64,000 nt of DNA from Acorus gramineus (lineage: Eukaryota; Streptophyta; Magnoliopsida; Acorales; Acoraceae): contig JAUJYN010000028.1 in NCBI GenBank assembly GCA_030737835.1, forward strand, positions 2,170,001 to 2,234,000, in the 5' to 3' direction. Numbering within the stretch: the stretch's first letter is position 1; each line of letters opens with the position of its first letter. A program made the position numbers and the translations under genes. The notes beneath the pieces are model-generated. The model was given only the letters and a program-made list of their open reading frames with translations, had not been told where the DNA came from and did not search any database. Shown here in pieces: positions 1-10,758 of the stretch.

Positions 1-1863
1 GGAACACGGAGTACCCTAACACGGGTCTCAATGTTGACCTCGCAAGGCTCCTCCCGATAATATTATCTAAGGCATGCGAATTAACATACACTAACATTTA
101 ATTTAATAAATAAACTAGTAGGACGCATGCTTAGGCCGAGGCTTCCTATCATGAAACAGGGGACATGGTGTATGGCTCTTACACCTATCCTATGGGTGCA
201 AGTCCCTAACATACAAATGACTTGGGTAGCATGCATTCTACATTTAAATCATGCAAGCATGGAATACATATTACAACAGGTTAATATAATCCATGGTGCC
301 CCAGGAGAGGTCGGTATACGCCCAAATGCGTATAACGCCTCTCTACTGGGTTGGATTGTCCCACTCACCAGTATCTGGGTCGTCGCGCGACCGTCCGTCT
401 AGATCTGCAAGACAGACATTCAATATGGTGAGAACAATACATAAATACTCCAAAATACTCACAAAATACACCAAAAGAACCCAACACTCGGGCATACGTA
501 CATACGGCCCATACGCACGTTAGCCCGAGCACTCCGACTCACTCCCGCACTCCCGGCAACCACCCGCACGGCCACCCGCCTTCCGATGCGCCGCCGCGCC
601 TCAGCCCGCGCGCCCCGACGCACTGCCGCATGCACGAGAACGCTTGCGCGCGCCTGCGCGCACCGCGCGTCCAGCCCAGCCGCCCCCGCGCGCACTGCAC
701 GCACGCCCCAGCACGCGCGCGCACTGGCCCCCAGCACCACGCACACTGGTCCCCAGCACCGCGCCCAGGCGCATGCCCAGGCGCCCTGCCCAGCACCCAG
801 GCACAGTGCCCAGGCGCCCTGCCCGCGCGCGCGCACGCCCGCGCGCACCCGCGCGCACTCCCACCCACACCCCCGCTCGCGCCAGCACCCGCGCGCACCC
901 GCGCGACCACTCCGCGCGCACCCGCGCGCACCCCCGCGCGACTGCGCGCTCGACTGCGCCCGCCAACGCCCAGCGCCCAGCGCCCAGCACCCGCGCCCAG
1001 CGCCTAGCGCCCAGCGCCCAGCGCCCAGCGCCACCCGCGCGCACGCCCGGGCGCACGCCAGCACGCACGCGCGCGCGCCCCTGCCAGCTGCTGCGCCTGC
1101 TCTACCTGCTGCTGCCTGTGCTGCTGCCCTGCCCGAGACAGCAACCCACCACCCACCTCCGACCACCCCAAGGCCTCCGACCACCTCCCACAGCCCTCCG
1201 ACGGCCACCACCCAACCTCATTTCCAACCTCCTAACATACATCTACACAAGAAAAGAGAGGAAAAGAGGCTTACCAAGGGGAGGAAGAGATGTTCGGTTG
1301 CTCTCTGCGCACCGAAACCTTTCCCAAAAGGCTTCCACTACCCGGATCTACTCCCACCTCCAAGACAGCCCAAAACAGAGGAGAAGAGAGGGGGGACGGA
1401 GGGGCAAATCTCGCCGGAATCCGGATTTGAAAGCACCGGAGTGTAGATCGGGACCCGTCTACACTTCCTATGCTTTAGGTTTTTAGGTTTGAGGGGTCTA
1501 GGGGGCTCAAAAGTGAGAAAAGGAGAGAGGGGAGAGAGAAAATGAAATTGGTAGGGATGATGAATAGTGCTACTCGAAAATTAGATCTCATTTATATAGT
1601 GTGCGACTTAAAAACCCAGATACGCCCCGGAACTGCGAAATTTCAGGAATGTTACCAGAATTCGATGAAATTTTCGTGAGAGGCTTAAAATGGCACCAGG
1701 ACACCAAATATGCAGTTAGATTTCCAATCGGAGTCCTCTAACTCAGGACGATAGCTAACAGTCCAAAAATTAGCGGTTCCGATCAAAAACCGAAAAAAAA
1801 AATGAAAAACTGCCAGAACGCTCCAACGGTTACCAGCAGGTTAAAAGTGACACATATATAACA
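1..1863 (-). mobile_element. LTR D (type 1), cut by window edge
   Basis: Minus-strand LTR whose sense 5' end, TGTTATATATGTGTCAC, lies at 1863; its sense 3' part is outside the window. It aligns throughout with the LTRs of element A; base 1 corresponds to about 6892. Sense landmarks: TATA-like box 1592-1598, near-palindrome around 1440-1464, 5' splice-site consensus at 1274, CpG-rich tract about 540-1080, acceptor at 405-406. It abuts old LTR C at 1864. The long arginine/alanine-rich ORFs across the CpG tract on both strands are composition artefacts. Confidence 0.9.
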
Positions 1864-2948
1864 ATTTCAACAATACTACCAATGTGTCTGGATATAACTT
1901 ATACATAAAAAGATATACAACTTGACATAAACATGGTTACTAAGAAGATGGACCAACTACATGCCAAATGAAATTTATCAAGTCCTTCGACCAAGCAAGT
2001 CTAACGTTCTCGCACCCACGATCTCGTTCGCAGCTACACGAGATCCACCAATCTAAGCCTTTAAATCTGAAAGGGGAAAATGAGGGGTGAGCAACCACAC
2101 ACTCAGTGAATGGACCTTTAGGTCCCAATAATAATTGATATTGCAAAATAATATTCTTCAATAATATATTATAAGGAACCATTGCAATATTCAATAAAAT
2201 GATATTTACAAATATAATACATTTTTTTTCCAATAAACTAAAACTTAATAGAAATCTCATTTCAAGATGCATGTCTCAAGATATAGTCAAAACACATGAT
2301 GCGTATGAATGCAACGGACATGCATGCCCGTATTCCATGACACCTAGTCATCTACGGCACCTAGCCGCAAGGATTTTGCTCTTGAAATCGTGTCACATAG
2401 ACTTGGGTCCATTCTGAACCACAGTCACCTAGAACTGAGCCACCTAGGCTGCGCCACCTAGGCAATGCGATGCATGCATGATCAACAATTATTTCATCCC
2501 AAAACATATGCATGCGATAGATTCAAAATTTAATAATCCTAACACAAATACGTAATAAGGCATCAGCTTATATAATATGACACGCTTGAGATTATACATA
2601 AAATAGCATTTAAAATCATTCATAAAATCCTTTAAAAACTACATAGGAGACTAGACCCACTCACCTCTGGTCCAACGACCCGCAACCAATCTATAGCAAT
2701 CTAACCAGACCTGAAATAATACAACTAGATCACAATATGCGCAAACAGTACGGAACTTGATGGCACCTGTACTCATAGAAAACTGACGGCACTTGGTAGA
2801 GTCGTCTAGAGACAGACTGACGGCTCCTCTTGGGGCCGTCCCTTACAAACCGACGGCTCCTCTGGGAGCAGTCAAGAATGTGCCCGACGGCTCTCAGTGG
2901 AGCCGTCCCAAGGCAGAAGTATGAAACCCTATTTTTATTAAAACATCC
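1864..2948 (-). mobile_element. Old LTR C, fragment a (sense 3' portion)
   Basis: AT-rich and divergent, but it keeps the LTR landmarks on the minus strand: acceptor TATTTCAG at 2711-2718, a 46-nt mini-exon 2665-2710, donor GTGAGTGGG ending at 2664, and acceptor CCCCTTTCAG at 2067-2068 preceded by the shared CTCACCCCTC motif. It continues fragment b across solo LTR S1, as the CATCC duplication shows. No coding sequence is visible. Its sense 3' end is hidden by LTR D. Confidence 0.75.
2785..2907. repeat. Four 22-bp imperfect palindromes at a 33-34 bp period (array 2 of LTR C)
   Basis: Units at 2785-2806, 2819-2840, 2852-2873 and 2886-2907 each have the form GACGGCTC-N6-GAGCCGTC with mismatches. 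The arms are inverted repeats and the spacing is regular. By position the array lies in candidate intron 1 of LTR C. A related array lies in the U3 of the same LTR at 26823-26905. Confidence 0.8.
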
Positions 2949-5449
2949 TGTTATATATGTGTCCTTTTTAGCCTTATTGGTTATCTAGGTCATTTCTAGG
3001 CATTTCTTTTTTCGATCAGAGTCGCTAAAATTTTAGATTTTTAGCCATCTGCGTGAGTTTGAGTACTCCGATTTAAAATCTAACTGCATATTATGGGTGC
3101 TGGTACTATTATGTACTACCTATAAAAATTTCATCAAACTCCGGTAACGTTTTAAAAATTATGCAGTTCCAAACCGTATCCGGGTTTTGAGCGTTATTGG
3201 TTTGGTTGGTGGCATAGTGTTAAGATAATTTGGTGAATGTGGTCACCCCTTGGTAACCTTACCTCTACCTTGCTTAATGGTTAAGCAACTCTAGATATTT
3301 AGAGTATTGGTGGGTGAGATTAGGCTAAGAAGAAGCACAAGAGGGAAGTGCAAAAGAAGGTGTGTGTGTGTGTGTTTATGTTGTTGTTTTGGATGATTCC
3401 CTTCCCTCTTCTTCCCCTCATGTTTCCATGGCTTTCCCCCTCCCCTTTTGGTTCAGCCAAAGAAGAGGTGGAGCAAGGGAGTTGGTGGTAGTGGTGGTGG
3501 TCGAGGCAGTCGTGGGAGTGCGTGTAACCCCCTCCCCACATCTCCCCCTCTCTTGGTAAGGCTCTTCCCTCTTCTATGCATGTGTTTATTTGCATCCTTG
3601 GCTGTTGGGGAGGTCTTGCATGCTAGGTAGTTGGGTTAAGGTGAGTGAGGAGGGTTAGGGAGGGGTTAAAAGTGGCTGGGCGCGCGCGGGGGTCTGTCCG
3701 GTGCGTGAGGGCGAAGGTGCATGTGCTGGCGGGCGCAGTCGGGCGCGTAGGCATGCACGTGCGCATACGCGCACGCGTGCGCGTCGGTGTGCACGCGGGG
3801 TTGGCAGTGCGCATGGGACTGCGCACAGGGCAGTGCGCGTGTGCTGCCCGGGGTCTCGGGTAGGTGCTAGGGGGCTCAAGCATGCGTGCGTACGTGCATG
3901 CTTGCATGCGTGCGAGCCCGTATGCGTGCATGTCTAAGTCTTTGGCATCTTTAGTTAATTCTAAGTGTTTTTATATAGTTTTACTCACCATATTGGATGC
4001 CTGTGTCTTGCAGATTTTGGCGAACGGTCATGCAACGACCTGAGTTGTGGTGAGTGGGTCAATCCAAACTAGTTGGGAGGAGTTCGATGCACGTAGACGT
4101 GCATTGCCCTCCCGTGGGGTACCATAACTGCCATATTAACTTGTTTAGCATGTGTGTGTTTATTGCCTACTTTGCTAGGTTGCACCCATGCCATGTTAGA
4201 TAATGCATGCTAAGACTATACAACCATGTATCATGTATAGGGGCCCATGCATGCCTAGATACCATGTCACATGTTAGCATAACCTTGACCCATACATGTT
4301 CTCATCTAACTTAATTTAATTTAACCTTTATGAGGATGCATAGGTATAAGCATGTCTTAAGTAATATTATAGCCTTATTGCCTATTTATTCAATGCCTCC
4401 ATGATTAATTCCTTGTGTAATTATTATGCATGTGTGTCTTTTATAAATATATGCTTAATTAAGCCATGACCTTGCCTAATGAGGTTAGGCAAGTGTATGA
4501 CCTCTTATGGTGTCATACCACAGCATTGACTACGAATCGTATGTCTTCCCCGCATCCGACTTATGCGCCCTGGAGGGAATTCATGTGAATTTCACTACCT
4601 TATCAATGTCTAATAACCGGTGATGACGGATCCATGAGTATCGTGTCCACGAGTGTCGAGTGTTCTCCCCTTCGTCGGCTCCGTGTTGAAGCTGCTCGGC
4701 ATTGTAGCTGTCTTGCGAGGTGCTCCCAGGTACTACTCATGACGGTTGTTGGTGTGCCCATACAATAGAGGTAGTGGTCATGGGAGGCTACCAGGTAGAG
4801 GCTACCCGGGAGAGGGCTACCGGATTACGAATGGAGTAGAATAGGCGCACTTCTCCTGATAGTCCTATGTCACCCTGCGAGGGTGAGGGTGTGGTGGGCT
4901 CGAGTTGATACACGACCCACCAGCTTAAGTGGTTGTTCCCATCTTGTTGGGTCCTTAAATGCTTGAAATGTTAAATATGAGTTGTGTTGCATGGATTGTA
5001 CCATTCATTGAGTGTGTGGCTCACCCCTCGCATTTGTTTCCTCTAGTTAGCGTTGAGTCAGATCTGAAGGAGGAGCTCCCGTAGGCGCAGTACTCGCAGT
5101 AGTGCAGCGTCCGTGTTTTGGATCTTGTGAGTGAGAGGCCATCAGCAACCCCCTTTCTCTTGTATGTATTTAATACTCGTGCTTGTGCACAGTATATGTA
5201 TATTAATGTCTTTTGGTTTATTTTGGCTCTCACAGGACAGTTGATTATGTATTCTAGTCTGTAATGTATTTTTGGATTACAGACTTAGTTGTTTCGCTTC
5301 CGCTATATGCATGTATATTATGACAGCTATCACTTGATTAATTGCTTCGTTGCCTTATATGTTATGTTAAAGCCTTATTGATCTCGTATGTGGATAGCTG
5401 ATATTATATATTTGCCACGTCTCGGGGACGGCCGCCCTAGAGCGTAACA
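2949..5449 (+). mobile_element. Solo LTR S1 (type 1) with TSD CATCC
   Basis: Begins TGTTATATATGTGTCC and ends GAGCGTAACA. The flanks CATCC (2944-2948) and CATCC (5450-5454) are a perfect 5-bp target-site duplication, so this is a solo LTR left by LTR-LTR recombination. Candidate intron 1 is 3556-4013 with a short GC tract (about 3675-3920); mini-exon 4014-4049 (36 nt); candidate intron 2 is 4050-5046. Hairpin at 4075-4113. It is more diverged than A, B, J and L, so probably older. Confidence 0.92.
4075..4113 (+). promoter_or_regulatory. Hairpin downstream of second splice donor (S1)
   Basis: GGGAGG pairs with CCTCCC and ATGCACGT pairs with ACGTGCAT, with a two-base loop. It lies 25 nt after the GTGAGTGG donor at 4050. 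The stem sequence differs from those at the same place in other LTRs. Confidence 0.7.
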
Positions 5450-5632
5450 CATCCGAACACGTTCCATCATTGGAAAACCATACACGAGTCGTTTAAAACG
5501 GCGTAAAACAGAAAAGAACTCATCTCAAAAATCAAATCATATGTACGAGAAATCCAATTAAAACCAATCCAAAAATTCTATTTTTTTTGATAAAACAATC
5601 AAATACCTTTTATCATTTACATACATATATGA
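5450..5632 (-). mobile_element. Old LTR C, fragment b
   Basis: AT-rich non-coding stretch between S1 and the left end of the A/B block. It begins with the CATCC duplication, so it joins fragment a. Its composition matches fragment c across the block. By position it is part of intron 1 of LTR C. Confidence 0.6.
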
Positions 5633-5812
5633 GTCCGGAGACCTCCAAGGGTCGAGAGGGGCCACGTCCGCGTCGTCCTCTGCGAGGAGGCATATCAGCA
5701 ACCTAAGAAAACCAGACACTAGGATCAGAATACGCATATAGAAATCCTAGGACTCATCTCTATCAAAGGAAGACATTTGGCTCTGACAGGACCAGGCTCT
5801 GATACCAACTTT
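5633..5812 (-). pseudogene. Truncated 5' leader and gag start with PBS, left of LTR A3'
   Basis: Nearly identical to 13553-13730: the first codons of gag (start codon complement at about 5690), the 5' UTR and the PBS (5796-5807, complement of TGGTATCAGAGC) adjacent to an LTR. LTR A3' is therefore also the 5' LTR of a second, almost wholly deleted copy. This is an LTR-sharing tandem arrangement. The fragment stops abruptly at 5633 against LTR C. Confidence 0.88.
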
Positions 5813-8802
5813 TGTCACGCCCCAGGGCGGCCGTCCCCGGGACGCGGCAAGTGTATATATGATATCAGTGACAGGAAATCAATAATAAACCAGAAACAAT
5901 CACTAAAATGACACACAGATAAAAGCAGGGCTGACATAATATATACACCGAATGCGGAAGCTAAAAGACTGAGTCTGTAGTCAAAAACATACTACAGACT
6001 CGATACATAATCATAAGTCCTGTGAGAGCCAACATGCCCATATATATACACAACAAAATCCAAATACAATCCAACTAAGTGCCCAAGCACAGAACATATA
6101 CGTACAACAGAAAGAAGGGTGCTGATGGCCTCAAAACTCGTGGGACGCGGCGCTGCCCTCTGCTGGTGTAGTCGCTCGGGAAGCTCCTCCCTCAGAGATC
6201 ACTGAAAAGATAATATGCGAGGGGTGAGCCACACGCTCAGTGAATAGCACAACCCATGCATACAGTCATATTAACCACATTTAATCAATTCATAAGCCAC
6301 AAGTGGCATAATATCACCATCCGGGGTTCGTTCATCGCCGAACTCCATACCCTCACCCTCACCCTCACCCTCAACAGGTGACCTAGGATGTTGGGACTTA
6401 GCGGGTTGATAAACATCCATTCATAATCCTGTGGGTCGTCACATCGCCGGCCCACCATACCCTCACCCTCACCTCTCAACAGGTGACCTAGGCTCTTGGG
6501 ACTGACTAGGCTGTTGGTTACCCTTGGTCCACCGATAGTCTCTCCTCACTCCGCGGTTGTTTGGCCACTCCCATGTTCAGCGCAGTCCTTCCAAGTCAGG
6601 AGGCGCCTACTAGTGGGAGCCCCTGCACGGGACAACCTGTCTAACGCCGAGGTAGTCTCTACACGGATCCGACGAGGGGAACAGAACAGCCTATCCATCG
6701 CATATGATCCACTCGGATCCGCTGACAGCACATCTCTACAACTCTAATGTCTTGAATTCCTCAGAATTCCACCAGCGCGCATAACCAGGATGCGGGGAAC
6801 ATGCATTTAGTAATCATAATACAAGGGAAAATAGAGACCTTGGGAGGGTAACCTGAGGTCCCGATGTAGGACATCCGACAACCAAACGAGGAACACGGAG
6901 TACCCTAACCCGGGTCTCAATGTTAACCTCGCAAGGCCCCCCTTATATTCCCTAAGCATGCTATCTATTATTACAGTTCGCATTTAATTAAATAAACCAA
7001 ACTAATAGGACGCATGCACAGGTCGGGCTTTCCTAGCATGATAACGAGGAGGCAGGATGCATGGCTCATGCACAATCCTAAGGGTGCAAGTCCCTATCAC
7101 ACAATCTAGGGTGGCATGCAATTCTACACACACATCATGCATACATGGATTACATCAAAGCAGTTAATATTAACTATAAGCCCCAGGGGAGGACGGTACA
7201 CGCCCAAAGCATGTAGCGCCTCCCACACTGGGTTGGGTTGTCCCACTCACCGGGAATCGGGTCGACGCGCGACCGTCCGTCGAGATCTGCAAGACAAGGT
7301 ATTAACTGGTTAGAATAAATCCACAGTTATCCCAAAAATACATAACACACTCAAACAAACATCCAACACCCCCTCCCGGCAACCACACGCACGGCCGGCC
7401 ACCACCCGCACGGCCACCCGACCGCCCGGACGCGCCGCCGCGCCTCAGCCCGCGCACTCCGCGCACCGCCCGGGGCCCGCGCGTCCACCGAGCCCAGCCG
7501 CGGCAGCCCGCACGCGCCCCGCACGCCGTGCGCACGCCTCTCGCCCCGCGCGCACCTCCGCCGCTCCGCCGCGCCCCGCGCACGCCTCGCGCACGCTCCT
7601 CGCCCCGCGCCTCCTCCGCGCGCGCCCCAGCACCTCGGCCAGCACCTCCGCGCGCACCTCCGCGCGTCCAGCACCTCGGCCAGCACCTCCGCGCGCGCCC
7701 AGACCAGCTCCTCGCGCACAGCTGCACGAGCAGACCCGCGCACAGCACCACCCGAGCAGCTCGCACGCCTCGCACCGCCGCGACCAGCTCCCCCGAGCGC
7801 ACGCCCGCGCGCACGCTCGCGCGTACGCACGCGCGCACGCCCAGCCGGCTCCTGCTCGTTGCCTGTGCTGCCTGAGGCCCCCAGCCCATCCAGCGCGCCA
7901 GCACGACCAGCCCCACGCACCAGACCCGCGCACACCCACGCACACGCCGCGCGCACGCACACCCGCGCACGCACGCGCGCATGCCCGCGCGCGCCCGGCC
8001 TGCGCGCTGCCTGGCCGCTGCCGCTGCTCCCTGCTGCCCGGGACAGTCCCCCAGCCTGCCGAGCGCCTCCAACCACCCTCCCACTGCCCCGACCACCTCC
8101 AACCACCTCCGACCACCCTCCGACGACCCCCACCGCCACCAACCACCTCCCATACACAAAACCCTCCCCTAGCAATCATCTAGACAAGAAACAAGAGGGA
8201 AAGGAGGCTTACCGAGGGGAGGAGGAGGTGTCCGGTGGATCTCCACGCGCCGAAACCCTTCCCACAAGCCTTCTCACGACCCGATCTATCACGGCCCTCG
8301 ATTTGGCTCGAAACAGAGGAGAGAGAGGGGAGGTCGGGGAGGCTAGGATCGTCGGAATTCGAATTTGAAGACACCGGAGCGTAGATCGGGACCCGATCTA
8401 CACTTCCCGTGCTTTAGGTTTTTGGTTTTGAGGGGTGTAAGGGGCTCGAACGGAAGAAAATCGGAGGAGAGGAGAGAGAGAAAGCTAGTCGGGAAGATGA
8501 TGAATAGTAAAATCAGATATTTTGATTCCTTTTAAGTAGAGCGCGACTTAAAAACCCGGATACGCCCCGGAATGCGAAATTTTTGCAAACGATGCCAGAA
8601 TTCGATGAAATTTTCATGAGTGGCTTAAAATGGCACCAGGACACATAATATGCAGTTAGATTTTCAATCGGAGTCCTCTAGCTCAGACGATAGCTAACAG
8701 TCTGAAATTACGCGGTTCCGATCGAAAAACCCTAAAAATTTTAAAACTGCTAAAAATGCTCCAATGATTGCCAATAGGCCAAAAAGTGACACATATATAA
8801 CA
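5813..8802 (-). mobile_element. LTR A3' (type 1)
   Basis: Starts TGTCACGCCCC and ends CACATATATAACA on the plus strand, which is the reverse of TGTTATATATGTG...GGGGCGTGACA. Candidate intron 1 is 7287-8212 and contains the CpG tract about 7380-8010. The inverted repeat around GTAGATCGGG lies near 8379-8402. CACCCTC repeats lie near 6350-6375 and 6460-6475. The 130-bp dispersed module is at about 6838-6945. Confidence 0.93.
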
Positions 8803-8819
8803 TTCTCCCCCCCTTAGGA
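8803..8819 (-). other. Polypurine tract of element A
   Basis: The complement reads CCTAAGGGGGGGGAGAA immediately before TGTTATATATG of the 3' LTR. This is the standard plus-strand priming position, and the tract is typical of plant Ty3/gypsy elements. Confidence 0.9.
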
Positions 8820-8850
8820 AATTTTGTCCTCAAAATAAATACAAGTACAT

Positions 8851-10758
8851 CTAAGAAGGAAAAAGATGCGGATATGCGTCACGCATGGCGTCCTCGAGCT
8901 CCCAGGTGGCCTCGGCACCGGAACGGTGCTGCCATCGCACCTTGACCAGCTGGACGGTCTTGGTGCGGAGCCTCTTCTCGCGGCGGTCCATGATCTCAAT
9001 CGGCTGCTCCACGAAAGACAAGTCCGGCTCGAAGACGAGCGGCTCGAACGGAATGATGTGAGCAGGATCGTGGACGTATCGCCTCAGCTGCGAGACGTGG
9101 AAGACGTCATGGGCCTGAGCCAACTGTGGGGGCAGAGCGATGCGATAGGCCACCTCTCCAACTCGCTCGAGTATGAGGAAAGGCCCAATGAAACGCGGAC
9201 TCAGCTTGCCCCGCACACCGAATCGGAAGATGCCCTTCATCGGGGACACCTTCAAGAATACATGATCACCGACCTCGAAGGAGAGCTCGCGGCGACGGCG
9301 GTCGGCGTAGCTCTTCTGACGACTCTGAGCGACTCGGATACGCTCGCGGATCGTCTTCACCATCTCGGAGGTCTGGTGAATGATCTCTGGTCCCTCTAGC
9401 TGGCGCTCTCCGACCTCATCCCAACACAGGGGGGACCTGCAGCTGCGGCCATAAAGTGCCTCGTAGGGAGCCATCCGGATGCTCGAATGATAGCTGTTGT
9501 TGTAGGCGAACTCCACCAACGGAAGATGCCTCTCCCAACTGCCCCCAAAATCGAGCACACAGGCCCGCAGCATGTCCTCAAGGGTCTGGATCGTCCTCTC
9601 CGACTGGCCGTCCGTCTGAGGATGAAACGCGGTACTGAAGTGGAGGTTCGTACCAAGGGCGTGCTGGAGGCTACGCCAGAACCTCGAAGTGAAACGCGCG
9701 TCTCGATCAGAAATGATACTGACTGGAGTGCCATGGAGTCGGACAATCTCGGAGACGAATAACTGCGCCAGGGTGTCCAGAGAATCGGTGAGTCGGATGG
9801 GGAGGAAATGAGCAGACTTCGTCAGCCGGTCGACGATCACCCAGATGGCATCGCGACCCGAGCGTGACCTCGGCAAACCCGAGACGAAGTCCATAGTGAT
9901 CTGCTCCCACTTCCACTGAGGGATCTCAATGGACTGCAGCTTCCCCGCAGGGCGCTGATGCTCCGACTTCACCTGCTGGCATACTAGGCATCGGGCAACA
10001 AATCTGGCAATATCTGTCTTCATCCCGCGCCACCAGTAGCCGCGACGAAGGCCCCTGTACATCTTCGTGCCTCCAGGGTGCACTGTGTACCTCGAGCGAT
10101 GGGCCTCGTCCAGAATCTTCCGCCTCAGCTCTGCGTCGTCGGGGATGCACACTCGGCCTCTGAATCTCAGGATCCCGTCTGCACGAATCTGGTAGTCCTG
10201 ACGCTCGCCCCGGGCGACGCCCTCAGAAAGGACTATAAAATGCGGGTCCTGAGCCTGAGCCGTGCGGATCTCATCGAGAAGAACCGGCTGCACCACCAGC
10301 CTGGCCAGAAAGCCACCCGCAGGGGTCTCCCGAACACTGATCCAGCAAGCGGCCTCCTCCAGAAGCCTCCAACGACGGACAGCCATGTGGGCGGCCATGC
10401 CCAGGGGCTGTCTACTGAGCGCATCTGCAACGACATTCGCCTTACCCGGATGGTAAGCGATGTCACAGTCGTAGTCTGTCAGGAACTCAACCCAACGCCT
10501 CTGTCGCATGTTGAGCTCCGGCTGAGACTGCAGATACGTCAAGCTCTTATGATCTGTAAAGAGCTCGAACTCCTCTCCGTAGAGATAATGCCTCCACATC
10601 TTCAGCGCAAATATAATCGCAGCCAACTCAAGGTCATGGGTGGGGTAGTTCTGCTCATGGGGCTTCAACTGACGAGACGCGTAAGCCACCACCTTACCGT
10701 ACTGCATCAGGACGCCGCCCACACCCAACTGCGATGCATCTGTATACTGCGAACCCAC
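8851..10758 (-). CDS. pol: Pol 3' part: RNase H, integrase, chromodomain (element A)
   Basis: An open stretch of 635 residues. RNase H comes first (D7, E44, D69, D112). The integrase zinc module is H220-X6-H227-X29-C257-X2-C260. The core is DD35E with D290, D351 and E387 at the expected spacing. A GPY/F-type segment has GPF at 525-527. The C-terminus (about 583-635) is a chromodomain containing RWQHR and TWE. It would cut LTR ends, join them to the target and, from chromodomain knowledge, bias insertion toward particular chromatin. All catalytic residues are intact. The listed ATG is probably not a real start: this is the continuation of the RT frame after a frameshift near 10750. Confidence 0.93.
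   Translation of the reverse strand: MGSQYTDASQLGVGGVLMQYGKVVAYASRQLKPHEQNYPTHDLELAAIIFALKMWRHYLYGEEFELFTDHKSLTYLQSQPELNMRQRRWVEFLTDYDCDIAYHPGKANVVADALSRQPLGMAAHMAVRRWRLLEEAACWISVRETPAGGFLARLVVQPVLLDEIRTAQAQDPHFIVLSEGVARGERQDYQIRADGILRFRGRVCIPDDAELRRKILDEAHRSRYTVHPGGTKMYRGLRRGYWWRGMKTDIARFVARCLVCQQVKSEHQRPAGKLQSIEIPQWKWEQITMDFVSGLPRSRSGRDAIWVIVDRLTKSAHFLPIRLTDSLDTLAQLFVSEIVRLHGTPVSIISDRDARFTSRFWRSLQHALGTNLHFSTAFHPQTDGQSERTIQTLEDMLRACVLDFGGSWERHLPLVEFAYNNSYHSSIRMAPYEALYGRSCRSPLCWDEVGERQLEGPEIIHQTSEMVKTIRERIRVAQSRQKSYADRRRRELSFEVGDHVFLKVSPMKGIFRFGVRGKLSPRFIGPFLILERVGEVAYRIALPPQLAQAHDVFHVSQLRRYVHDPAHIIPFEPLVFEPDLSFVEQPIEIMDRREKRLRTKTVQLVKVRWQHRSGAEATWELEDAMRDAYPHLFPS

Noticed and set aside
459..1486. 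Long arginine/alanine/proline-rich ORFs on both strands of LTR D
   Set aside because: They overlap in several frames at once, lie in a low-complexity CpG tract, and recur with frameshifts in every LTR. GC-rich DNA lacks stop codons, so they are composition artefacts.
2785..2907. Palindromic units as a MITE
   Set aside because: Units are tandem and regular with no target duplication or single long terminal inverted repeat.
3320..3630. Small ORFs in the CT/GT-rich leader of S1
   Set aside because: Low complexity, overlapping on both strands, and not conserved in other LTRs.
8866..9399. Plus-strand ORF of 177 residues opposite the integrase
   Set aside because: Antisense shadow of the chromodomain/integrase coding region; no recognisable family.
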